A stretch of DNA of 10,475 nt from Phoronis pallida (lineage: Eukaryota > Phoronida > Phoronidae), in contig JAOXYC010237459.1 in the NCBI GenBank assembly GCA_028565715.1, positions 1-10,475 of the forward strand, read 5' to 3'. A program made the position numbers and the translations under genes. This document shows, in pieces, positions 1-7,600 of the stretch; the first letter of the stretch is position 1; each line of letters begins with the position of its first letter. Under the pieces are notes generated by a model. That model worked only from the letters and a program-made list of their open reading frames with translations, did not search any database and was not told the DNA's origin.

Positions 1-31
1 TTAACGTTCTGCTTGGTAACCATTTCTGGAT
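1..31 (-). CDS. Possible start of exon 4 of lectin-like gene, cut by the window edge
   Basis: A C/T-rich tract followed by CAG ends at 32. The exon would begin with AT, which with the trailing G of exon 3 makes GAT (Asp), and reads on as DPEMVTKQNV without a stop to the edge. The phase fits, and a short charged stretch leading toward a cysteine is what a C-type lectin domain has at this point. Only ten codons are visible, so this could be a chance match. Confidence 0.4.
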   Translation of the reverse strand, partial: MQKWLPSRTL

Positions 32-2472
32 CTGGGAAAGATGGTGTTGACTCATTAAGGTAGAGTCCACTGGAATGAAAAGGGTATTTGAGGTTTATCT
101 ACATGTAGGGTTAGTATGATGAAATCCCTTGGTTATGAATGAACAAACAGTACACCGAAAAGTCCTTCTCGCCACTAATATCTTAAGGGCCGGACGAGAT
201 TGTCCTACCGTCACGGGTATTTTGGATATCAGCAGTAAACGATTCCTCGTGACCAGTGTTTCGCCCTAGCCAATTGAGAAAAAGATTGGGTTTAAACAAG
301 AATATAAAGATAATGATAACATGATATTACACAATTATATCAGCGGACCAAACTTCTGAATAAAATTACCGAGGAAGTTGGAGTAGGTTAAAGAACTGTT
401 TGTCGCTATCCATGTCCAGACATCGCTTACTCGTCTTCCACCAATCCAGATTTTAGCAGTTTCGTTATAAGAGTTAATGAAGGCCTGGAGAGCGTCGTTC
501 TTTGCTTGTGAGTCGATATTTACAAGATGAGCGCCATCAGCTTTGCACATTGATTCAGCGGTATCATATGTTGCCACACTCATTCCGATCTTGAAGCAGC
601 CGTGGTCATTACTTTGATAACCTGGAAATGATTTATTTGAAAGACAGAAACATTCTGGACTGAAGTGATCGAGAATCGAACCCAGGTATCCCTAGTGCTG
701 GTCAGAGGCTCTACCAACTATCAGCCTGTACTTTTTTTTCAGCTTATCTTAACGCATAATAGCGTTTATTTTGCTCTGACAGTTGATGCGATGGAAATGT
801 GTATAAATGTAAATTACCAAATATCGCCATGATTAGGTTACATTTTCAAATGACAATAACTGGAAAAATCCAATTTACTTATCAAATGAAAAATAATAAA
901 ACAGAGATGGTTCATAGAGATTTGGCAAAGAGTGAGTGACCATATAGTGATCCATAACAACCTATAAAGATATTGACGTGACGCCACTAACCGTTTAAAG
1001 AGGTCCATCAGATTCAAAACGTTCTCAAGCCCAACGTAGTTTCCGGTCGCGTTTTTTTGGGGCTTGTTTTAATTAATACTATTTCTGACGTCAAATTTTC
1101 GCCCATATTTTCGAAGTCGATGTAAGCCAATCCAAACGAGTGGCTTTTTTGTGTCGGTCCTGAGTTCTCGTGATTTGACCGAAATCAAAAGAGATATGCC
1201 GTGTTCTTATGATCTACAGTTTCGAATAAAAAGCATGATTTTTGTAGACTATTTCGAAATTGATGTATTCGAAAACATCCAATCAGCGAGCTCCATTAGC
1301 CGCGCTATTACACCATACCCGAGACTAGTGGGACTATATGGCAGATTGATACTGAAATCTGTAAATTGTCAAATTTCATCCTGACTTTGTATATTTACAT
1401 TATCATATTTAGTAGGCTGGTCTAGAAACTGTTACAAGATATTCAATATGTGTACATCTATTGATCATATAATGGCTCTGCTAATGTAACTTTATTGTTT
1501 TAACATTTTAATATTTTATTGACCTCATTAGGTTAATCTGTTTATTGCCTGCTAGTCTATCGGGTACAAATCAAATAGAATAACAAATCACTGGCCTTAC
1601 TTCCACAGGCAAATGGTTCTTTGAGATTCCAAACAACTCTTCTATTAACACTTCATTCAGTTAAAAAATACGCATACGATTAGAAGCAAACGGGCCTGCA
1701 CCATGTGAAAACAGACTTGGCATCCTAATGTGTAAAAAATTGACCATATTTGAACACAATTGTTTGAGAGCCGAAAATGTTCGGTATACCTTTCAGCTTC
1801 ATGCTTGCAGAACAATTGTCAGAACACTCGGGTGCTTCACCAGTCCAATTTCTATCAGCAGCACATGTACGAGTTTCGTCGCCGCTAATTGTCCTGTAAC
1901 CTTCTGCACACGTGTATGAAGCAATGTCTTGAAAATCATTTGAACCACTGCTGACCGCCGAGTTCGATTTAACGTCCGGAGGACCACAAGTAATCTTTAA
2001 AAAAAGAAATTTTTAATATCTAGAATAAATATTATAAAATAGGGGCAGGACAATTCCTCGACCCAATATCTTTTGTAACAAAACACTTAATTTTTTTTGC
2101 TGAATTCTACTTCGGCCGCACGACACATAAGTTATTTTGCTAGATTAAATGTACTAAACTTACCGGTTTTATTTCCAATATTTTATCTCCATTGTCCATT
2201 GCAACTATCGTAGGGTTCTGTTCACCTTTGCAGTAACATGTGTGGGTTTCCATGTGCAGGAAAGCCAGAGAGCTACCATTCCCATCTGTGTGACAAAACA
2301 ATGCGCATGATATGGCCCCCGTGGCAGCCTGAGTTTTCTTGTAAAATGTTATCGCAGATTCAGCAATCGAAACTTTGGTTGTATAAAACATGCCTTGTAT
2401 TCCGTCAGCGTCTCCACAATGTATTTGAAAGTAATAGAAAAATGCCAACAGGAGTTGGTGTTTCGCCTCCAT
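1..2472 (-). CDS. Secreted PAN/apple-like, sushi and C-type lectin domain protein (5' part, 3' end outside window)
   Basis: This entry is the whole gene within the window, joined from exons 2472-2164, 1994-1790, 621-370 and probably 31-1. Phases agree at each join: 0 between exons 1 and 2, then 1 between exons 2 and 3 and into the edge exon. The predicted order is a signal peptide (about residues 1-19), a cysteine-rich PAN/apple-like domain (to about 103), one sushi domain (about 104-160) and a C-type lectin-like domain from about residue 163 onward. Such proteins act outside the cell, binding glycans or proteins, often in innate immunity or cell adhesion; that role is inferred from the domain types. 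No membrane segment other than the signal peptide is visible, but the C-terminus is missing. I recognise the domains but not a named orthologue. Introns are 169, 1,168 and 338 bases. Confidence 0.75.
32..369 (-). other. Intron 3 of the lectin-like gene
   Basis: The stretch between the end of the lectin exon and the candidate edge exon. I find no coding frame with lectin character here and no clear repeat. If the edge exon is wrong, this is simply the start of a longer intron. Confidence 0.4.
370..621 (-). CDS. Exon 3 of lectin-like gene: N-terminal two thirds of a C-type lectin-like domain
   Basis: Translation from 621 downward gives HGCFKIG, then AESMCKADGAHLVNIDSQ, KIWIGG, VWTWI and LTYSNFL. 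This is the classic start of a C-type lectin-like fold: the cysteine before helix 1, C-x-x-x-G-A-H-L-V, the WIG core strand and the Y-x-N-F segment. The acceptor is ATCATTTCCAG and the donor is CTCG before GTAATT. The exon begins with two bases that complete a Gly codon with the last base of exon 2. The calcium- and sugar-binding motifs (EPN/QPD and WND) and the last two cysteines would be in the following exons, so sugar specificity cannot be judged. Confidence 0.88.
657..727 (-). repeat. tRNA-derived SINE relic or tRNA pseudogene
   Basis: On the minus strand this reads AGGCTGATAGTTGGTAGAGC, like a tRNA D-arm and internal A box, and about 35 bases later GGGTTCGATTCT, like the T-arm and B box. 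The spacing suits a pol III promoter. The T-stem and anticodon stem do not pair well and no acceptor stem is evident, so this is not a working tRNA. A SINE head or pseudogene is the likely explanation. I could not define its tail or target-site duplication. Confidence 0.55.
1107..1291. repeat. Possible degraded repeat: approximate direct copies with TTCGAA sites
   Basis: The segment from about 1109 (TTTTCGAAGTCGATGTAA, then CCAATCC) resembles the one from about 1252 (ATTTCGAAATTGATGTAT, then CCAATCAG). The match is gapped and imperfect. It could be a tandem duplication within an old element, or chance. Confidence 0.25.
1790..1994 (-). CDS. Exon 2 of lectin-like gene: sushi/CCP domain
   Basis: Read from 1994 downward, the exon opens ITCGPPDV and continues with SYTCAEGYR, TRTCAAD and NWTGEAPEC. 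These give the four cysteines, the G-Y after the second cysteine, and the W-x-G-x-x-P-x-C ending of a complement-control-protein (sushi) module. The acceptor is a T-rich tract ending in AAAG, and the donor is AAAG before GTATAC. Entry is phase 0, matching exon 1, and exit is phase 1, matching exon 3. The last residues, after the sushi domain, include NCSASMKLK and probably supply the first cysteine of the lectin domain. The frame has no local ATG. Confidence 0.85.
2164..2472 (-). CDS. Exon 1 of lectin-like gene: signal peptide and PAN/apple-like domain
   Basis: The ATG at 2472-2470 has A at -3 and G at +4, a good Kozak context. It starts MEAKHQLLLAFFYYFQIHC, a basic start followed by a hydrophobic stretch, which fits a signal peptide. 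The rest of the 103 codons carries C57, C60, C79 and C81, arranged as SCALFC, then AFLHMETHTCYC. This spacing resembles the central cysteine pattern of PAN/apple domains. The exon ends AAACCG before GTAAGT at 2163-2158, a strong donor, in phase 0. The PAN assignment rests on the cysteine pattern and is less certain than the downstream domains. Confidence 0.72.
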
Positions 2473-2516
2473 GCTGTAGTGAGTTGCTCTCGTAATAATA
2501 TCGTTTGTCGCTGAGG

Positions 2517-2536
2517 TATCTATCTATCTATCTATA
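2517..2536. repeat. Short TATC microsatellite just upstream of the lectin-like gene
   Basis: Four uninterrupted TATC units followed by TATA, lying about 45 bases upstream of the start codon of the lectin-like gene. Read on the gene's strand it is a run of GATA motifs. It lies in the probable 5' UTR or core promoter. No clear TATA box was found. Confidence 0.8.
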
Positions 2537-3007
2537 TGTACTTCAATAAAATCGATACTATCAATTTTTGATGATTAATTTATAAACTCGGAGGTGCACT
2601 AAGTTAATGGGAGCACTTGCGGTAATGACAGTGAATGGATGATTCAAAACACGTGTTTTACGACTAAAGTTGTCTTTATAAGTTTTATAACATCAAATTC
2701 TTTATACAGCCAACACAGCATTTTGAAAATAATCGATTTTAAAATCAAACCAAAGCAGGCAATAGTAAAACAAACAATGCAACTTTCAATAGTTTTATTT
2801 ATTCCATTGGAACAAAAATCAAATACAAAACAATTCAAACGAAGGGTATAACAAAGAATCAAGTGTTTCAACACTTAAAAGATTTACTCATGAAATGCAA
2901 AACTTGTTTCGATCTACAACATTTATTATCAAATGTTGCAATGACCCGTTTCTAAGTATCAGTTTCATCATAATATTGATATATGCAGGAAGATTTGATC
3001 GATTAAT
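2537..3007. other. AT-rich intergenic region
   Basis: No gene recognised. Open frames on both strands around 2640-2870 mirror each other and have low-complexity K/I/F-rich composition, which is typical of AT-rich DNA. A small inverted motif (AACATTT, spacer, AAATGTT) at about 2920-2938 has a partial counterpart near 3555-3570 and may be the outer edge of the foldback element next door. Confidence 0.5.
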
Positions 3008-3135
3008 GACAGGGTAACTATTTTCGAATGTATGTCTAGGATGGTTGACAGTGCTATCATTATGCTAGAAAAATTTATTTTTGATATTTTGATCAAACCT
3101 GTGATGTCATAGGTGTAAAATTCGCCTTAAGCCCG

Positions 3136-3197
3136 CCGCACACCTAGCGCGATTGCCGCGCGGCAATCGCGATGCGGCAATCGCGCTAGGTGTGCGG
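3136..3197. repeat. Perfect 24-bp inverted repeat, GC-rich hairpin in the element core
   Basis: Bases 3136-3159 are the exact reverse complement of 3174-3197, with a 14-base loop. Within it, GATTGCCGCGCGGCAATC (3151-3168) is itself a perfect 18-bp palindrome, so alternative hairpins are possible. The GC content contrasts sharply with the AT-rich flanks. Confidence 0.9.
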
Positions 3198-3248
3198 GTA
3201 ACCTTTTCTGCAACATTCGCGCCGACAAATCTATAACTTTAATGTAGC

Positions 3249-3338
3249 GCGGCAATCGCGCTAGGTGTGCGGGCTACAAACTCAGCGCGATTGCCGCCTT
3301 GGCGTGATTGCCGCGCGGCAAACGAGCTAGGTGTGCGG
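3249..3338. repeat. Two further copies of the 24-bp GC-rich unit
   Basis: The unit beginning GCGGCAATCGCG and ending CTAGGTGTGCGG recurs exactly at 3249-3272 and with two changes at 3315-3338. Between them are partial copies in the opposite orientation (about 3285-3298 and 3303-3314), so this block can also fold on itself or pair with the 3136-3197 hairpin. Confidence 0.85.
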
Positions 3339-3477
3339 CAGGCTTTAAATACATTGGAAAATACGTTTTTCTCAAATAATTTCAAGATTTGAAGAATTCC
3401 AAACAAGAAAATTGATTTTTCTAACATGATGATAGCACTGTCAACCTAGACATACATTCAAAAATAGTTGCCCTGTC

Positions 3478-4413
3478 CCTGGCCACACAAAGTTCACTTG
3501 CATGAATCATGCCATTTCCTCCTTAGTGTAGGTAAACTGCAAATACGGGAACTACAACATTTGACAATGAAGAATACGTACTTAAAGACTAGAATACGGA
3601 TAAGCTGTTGTAAATCTTTAAGAAAGTACTGCAAACACTTGATATGAAATTCGTTGAAAAACTCATTCTGTATCCAACGTGTTGGTTATAGCTATATGGA
3701 ATGCATAGATATTCAAAAAAATATTTTGTAAAAAGACAAAAATCTGCAATAAGGAATAAATATTTAAAATAGAATTAAGAAAAATCGGAACATGGAATGT
3801 TTTTGATTTTAGTTACCAAAAATACGAAGACTATATTATAGAACAATAAAAATATTGGTGAAAAAGATTGTTCATTTCTCCTGAATATTTGATAAAAATA
3901 TATTGAATTCAACTTACGAGAAGATAATTTGGTACATAAAAATATTACTGAAAAGTATATTTCGTACTTCAACTTGCTCCATGCGTTTTGTGTAAATATT
4001 CTAACAAAATATTCAAGCACTGTCTAAACTCAGCAGTTATTAACAAACACACACGTACATATCACTTCACACCAAAATAAATATAACAAACACAAATATT
4101 AACAGAGCTTGTGACTTATCACAGATATTCTCCTTTGCATTTTTGATGTTAAAACAGTGAAATCCACTATAAAAGGTCCAATACAGTGAAACCTATATTT
4201 ATCAATCCTTTTGATATTGACATAATGTCAAAAGTTTATAACCCTACACCAAAAAATGAGCAGTTACAGATATCGCAGACATGTTGGATGGATTATTTGA
4301 GATCCTGGCATTTTAGCAAGACTGATGATTCACCTCTAATTATTTAGCAAACTTTTGATTTGTAGGCTATAACCTCAAATGTTGCTCTCAGCTTATTGCA
4401 GCAACAATAAACT
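3478..4413. other. AT-rich intergenic region downstream of the NDK-like gene
   Basis: No coding exon, RNA gene or clear repeat recognised. Open frames here (for example on the minus strand at 3775-4020) are rich in F, I, K, N and Y, as expected from AT-rich noncoding DNA. Confidence 0.5.
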
Positions 4414-4419
4414 TTTATT
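4414..4419 (-). promoter_or_regulatory. Candidate polyadenylation signal AATAAA of the NDK-like gene
   Basis: AATAAA on the minus strand, about 200 bases past the stop codon. It is the first exact AATAAA I find downstream of the stop, implying a 3' UTR of roughly 220 bases. An AT-rich region makes chance occurrences common. Confidence 0.5.
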
Positions 4420-4622
4420 TTTGTTCCATAATAAAGTAAATGTAAATATAAACGCTCATCACTTTGATGTTTCGCAAGAAAAAGGAAACACTGTTTGACT
4501 CGGCAACATTCAAACATACTGTTAAACTATCAAACCATCTAGTAACATGTGATTAAATTTGAATGAAAACACAGCCACGCATAGGACTGGATCCAGTTGT
4601 ATTAAGATAACATCAAATTTCT

Positions 4623-4697
4623 TCATGTCTTTTTCATAATCTTTGCATGGGCGTGGCCTGCAAGCTCATCAAAGAAGTAGGTCAAGTGACGATTCGC
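4623..4697 (-). CDS. NDK-like gene, exon J: last exon with stop codon
   Basis: Acceptor TTTACATTCTAG, then ANRHLTYFFDEL followed by AGHAHAKIMKKT and TGA (4625-4623). The phase matches exon I. The A-x-x-x-L-x-x-F-F-x-x-x pattern is what an NDK domain shows in its last helix and F-F-P-E region, so it completes domain 3 well. The tail is short and basic. It is only 24 codons, so the call depends on phase and on the NDK match. Confidence 0.72.
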   Translation of the reverse strand, partial: ANRHLTYFFDELAGHAHAKIMKKT

Positions 4698-7600
4698 CTA
4701 GAATGTAAAGTAGGGGAATTAATGATCAATAACAATCATAATACAAAATCAAGATTGTGCAAGATGTAACCCCCAAAACCAATAACTATGAAAAATAAAG
4801 AAACAGTATGGAATACAAACTAATTATTCACAAACCTACGTAGACTGAACTCCAGCCCCTTCGACTCAGGTGGAGGGACTGGAACAATCACAAGACTGTG
4901 TTTAAGCAGAGTGACAATAGATTAATCATTCATAAAATACACACCTGCTTGATGGAGTTTGGTCGCATTATTTGAGCTCCATACTTTGAATAGACAGAGT
5001 CTTCTTGGAATTGCCTAAAAGAAAATATTGGAAAACCAATTAAACCCATCATTTATTAAGCATGGCAAAAAGTGCTCAGATTGTAATTATTCACTAACTG
5101 ATTTGCCAGAAAAGAATCTGCACAGCTTTTTCTATTTCAAATCAGTACTGCAGTACTTTGAAGATAACAGCTTGTGCAAGATATCCAATATCATTTAATA
5201 GTAGAAGGTATAATTTTGGTATGTAGACATCTAAGTGAACAATAGTCTTTGTGTGACTGTAAATTGTTTCATGGAGCAGAACACGAGTCCTGATTATAGT
5301 TATAATCAAGTATGAATCATGTATCTTATTTAATGTAAAAGAACATTAACTTACCCTCCAAGCAGAGTGTCAAATGCCATCACAGCATTGTCTCTCTGTA
5401 CGGCTAGTACCAAACACGGACCAGATATCAACATGGGAACCTGGAATCACAAAGAGGGTATGGTAAAAAACATCAAAGGGGATTATCTTATAGTCTCTCC
5501 CACAGCCCCAATCTGGTCAATGCAAATTTGAATTTATTAAAATCCTCTCTCTGCGTTTGTGCAATTACGTAGTCAAAATGCAAATCAACTAGAAATTTGT
5601 GTACGAGTTCTTTGTTGAACATAACTTACTTGCATCTGAGCAAAAAAAAATCAAAAAAAATCTGTAAGGTGTGATTTCAGAGCTTTTTATACGTTAAAAG
5701 TCAAACCTACTCTCAAGAGTAGGTTGAAATCAGACACAATAAAGCCCTCATATCATCCCTTTGAAGATTTTTGTTGTGACTCAGATGCAAGTAAGTTGTG
5801 TTCAACAAAGGATTCGTACACAACATTTCTAGTTGATTTGCAATTTGACGCCAGATTGGGACCAACGCAGAGACAGTATCACTAAGCTTTTCAAGGTTTT
5901 TTAAGTACAATAAATCTTGCCATTATCAAAAAACCTGCCATTTTTGGACTCAAAACATTTTCCACATGACCAAAATTGCGATTTTTGAAGGTCTGCAAAT
6001 TTTGGACATTGTCATTTTTTAAATAAATATGTTCACCTTTGAGTAACTTCCTGCATTGCACAGATGAAGGTAATGCTCTGCCTGCTCTTCAGTGAACTGT
6101 AGCATTCTGGCACCAACTATGTCAAAACTAAAACAAGAACAATAGCATTTAATATGAATGTGAGGTAATTTGAATACTTGAGTTTAAACATGCTTTGAAG
6201 AAACACAATTATTTATATTCTGCAGAACAAGCAGATTAGCTTTCAAACGCTGTTGGTTTTTTATAACTTATAATAATTTATACAAAATAACCATGACCAT
6301 AGAAACAAACTGTAAATGCACTTTGAATGAGTTACATAATAGTTATAATACATGGCATTTCCGACATAACTATGTACATTCCGGCCCCCTAAAAGGGTAG
6401 GTATTTGTCAATAACATTAAAAGTAATCTATTCCACAAATAGCAATGTGAACGTGTCCCTGCAGTCAAAGAGATAATTATGTTTACTCTTTCCTTTATGG
6501 CCCAGTCTTGTGAGGTCATCACAGTAGTTGGGTAGATAATTAATCAGTCGCTTTTGAACAGAAATTTAGTCACAGGAATGCTAATTTGAAATTTACTACC
6601 CCCCATTCCTAAAGCAGTGTTAATGACGGTAATGGTCTTACGCAGGCAAGAGAGAATACACAAACCAAGTTGTAAATGTCCTCTAAACAAATTATGGTTT
6701 TCAGCAAGATAATGAAACTATTCAACATCACTCACTGGTGATTGACGAGGCATTCCAGCACTTCAGCAAAACCATATCTCTTAGTTCTCCCAATAGGCTT
6801 CAGTAATGTCGGACACAAAACTATACAACTTGACTGTAACAGTGCTGACATATGAACACCATTCACGTCTAGATCTGATAGGTTAGTTGGGATAACCTCT
6901 TTCTGTTCAAATGTCTTGATGTTGAGGATGGAATCGACAGCTGGACACTTCACCTAAAAAAATGGAGGAAATTCATGAAAATGTTTCGAGAATGAGATGT
7001 GATATTGACAATGTTAGATGGGTGAAATAAATTATAATCCAGCACTTTACTTCCGGTAGATATGATAAAGACACCGGTTAAAACGCTAGCTTTCGGACTT
7101 AGTGAAATACGTTCTTTCTCAAGTGAAAAATAATAAACGACTCAAAATGGCTAACTGCATTTATCCTGCTCCCAAGCAAAACCTGTTCACATTAAAGGGG
7201 GTGTAGATGAAAAATGGAGAAATTGGAAAAATGATATATTTTATATTGACAATGTTATGTTTTTGTAAGTTATAGACAAGTGAGATGTTGGTACAATTTG
7301 TTTGCAGATGCAATTTTTCTTGAATGCAATTAAATTTATTTTAATTTTGTTTTTAGCAACTAGGGAACAATGATCCTTTTGCACCACCGTTTCTGGTTCA
7401 TCAGCAATATTTTTCTGAAATGCAGAACAAATTTAGAACTCCCAGCTGTGAGTTTAGAATTTATTACTTTTGATCTGACAGTAAAATGCCCACTTCAAAT
7501 ATCTCAACAGCATACCTTTTCACTTTTCAATTGTGGTGTCTCAGAACAACATATTCCTTCTGGAAAGAACATGTTTCTTTCCCAAACCGAAACAGCATAG

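Larger units (their letters stand above)
622..1789 (-). other. Intron 2 of the lectin-like gene, with repeat relics
   Basis: A 1,168-base intron between the sushi and lectin exons, by far the longest in the gene. It holds a tRNA-like sequence near its 3' splice site (listed separately) and a less AT-rich block around 1060-1385. That block contains four TTCGAA sites (near 1110, 1221, 1253 and 1268) and an approximate direct repeat, so it may be an unclassified old element. The remainder is AT-rich with nothing I can name. Confidence 0.6.
3008..3477. mobile_element. MITE-like foldback element with long inverted arms and GC-rich core
   Basis: The left arm (about 3008-3073) and right arm (about 3415-3477) are inverted copies. 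Both contain GACAGGG near the outer end, then GAATGTATGTCTAGG and TTGACAGTGCTATCAT; the left arm has a 4-base insertion. The interior holds four copies of a 24-bp GC-rich unit in both orientations. No transposase frame is present, so the element is non-autonomous. I could not identify a convincing target-site duplication. Weak similarity between about 2928-2960 and 3540-3571 in inverted orientation, sharing the same centre of symmetry near 3242-3247, suggests the arms may once have been longer. The family is unknown to me. Confidence 0.75.

Noticed and set aside
657-727. A functional tRNA gene
   Set aside because: A and B boxes are present, but the T-stem and anticodon stem do not pair and no acceptor stem is found.
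1151-1384. Plus-strand 77-codon open frame in the lectin-gene intron
   Set aside because: No recognisable domain and no splice or promoter support; it lies in a possible degraded repeat on the opposite strand to the host gene.
1799-1987. Minus-strand 62-codon open frame over the sushi exon
   Set aside because: It is a shadow in another frame. The true sushi frame in the same exon has the full cysteine and tryptophan pattern.
2639-2874. Overlapping open frames on both strands
   Set aside because: Low-complexity composition set by AT-rich DNA, each mirroring the other; no domain and no splice support.
3136-3338. CRISPR-like array
   Set aside because: The repeated units occur in both orientations with irregular spacing inside a foldback element in animal DNA, so they are hairpin repeats.
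3239-3427. Minus-strand frame with Arg/Ala-rich end
   Set aside because: It arises from the GC-rich palindromic units of the foldback element and continues into its arm; not a protein gene.
4824-4918. Short frame reading VPVPPPESKGLEFSLRRFVNN before a stop
   Set aside because: It needs a different splice phase from exon I and does not continue the NDK fold, whereas exon J does both; kept only as an alternative.
5713-5910. Minus-strand 65-codon open frame
   Set aside because: It lies wholly in one arm of the intronic foldback repeat and beyond, and is not in a frame or phase that joins exons G and H.
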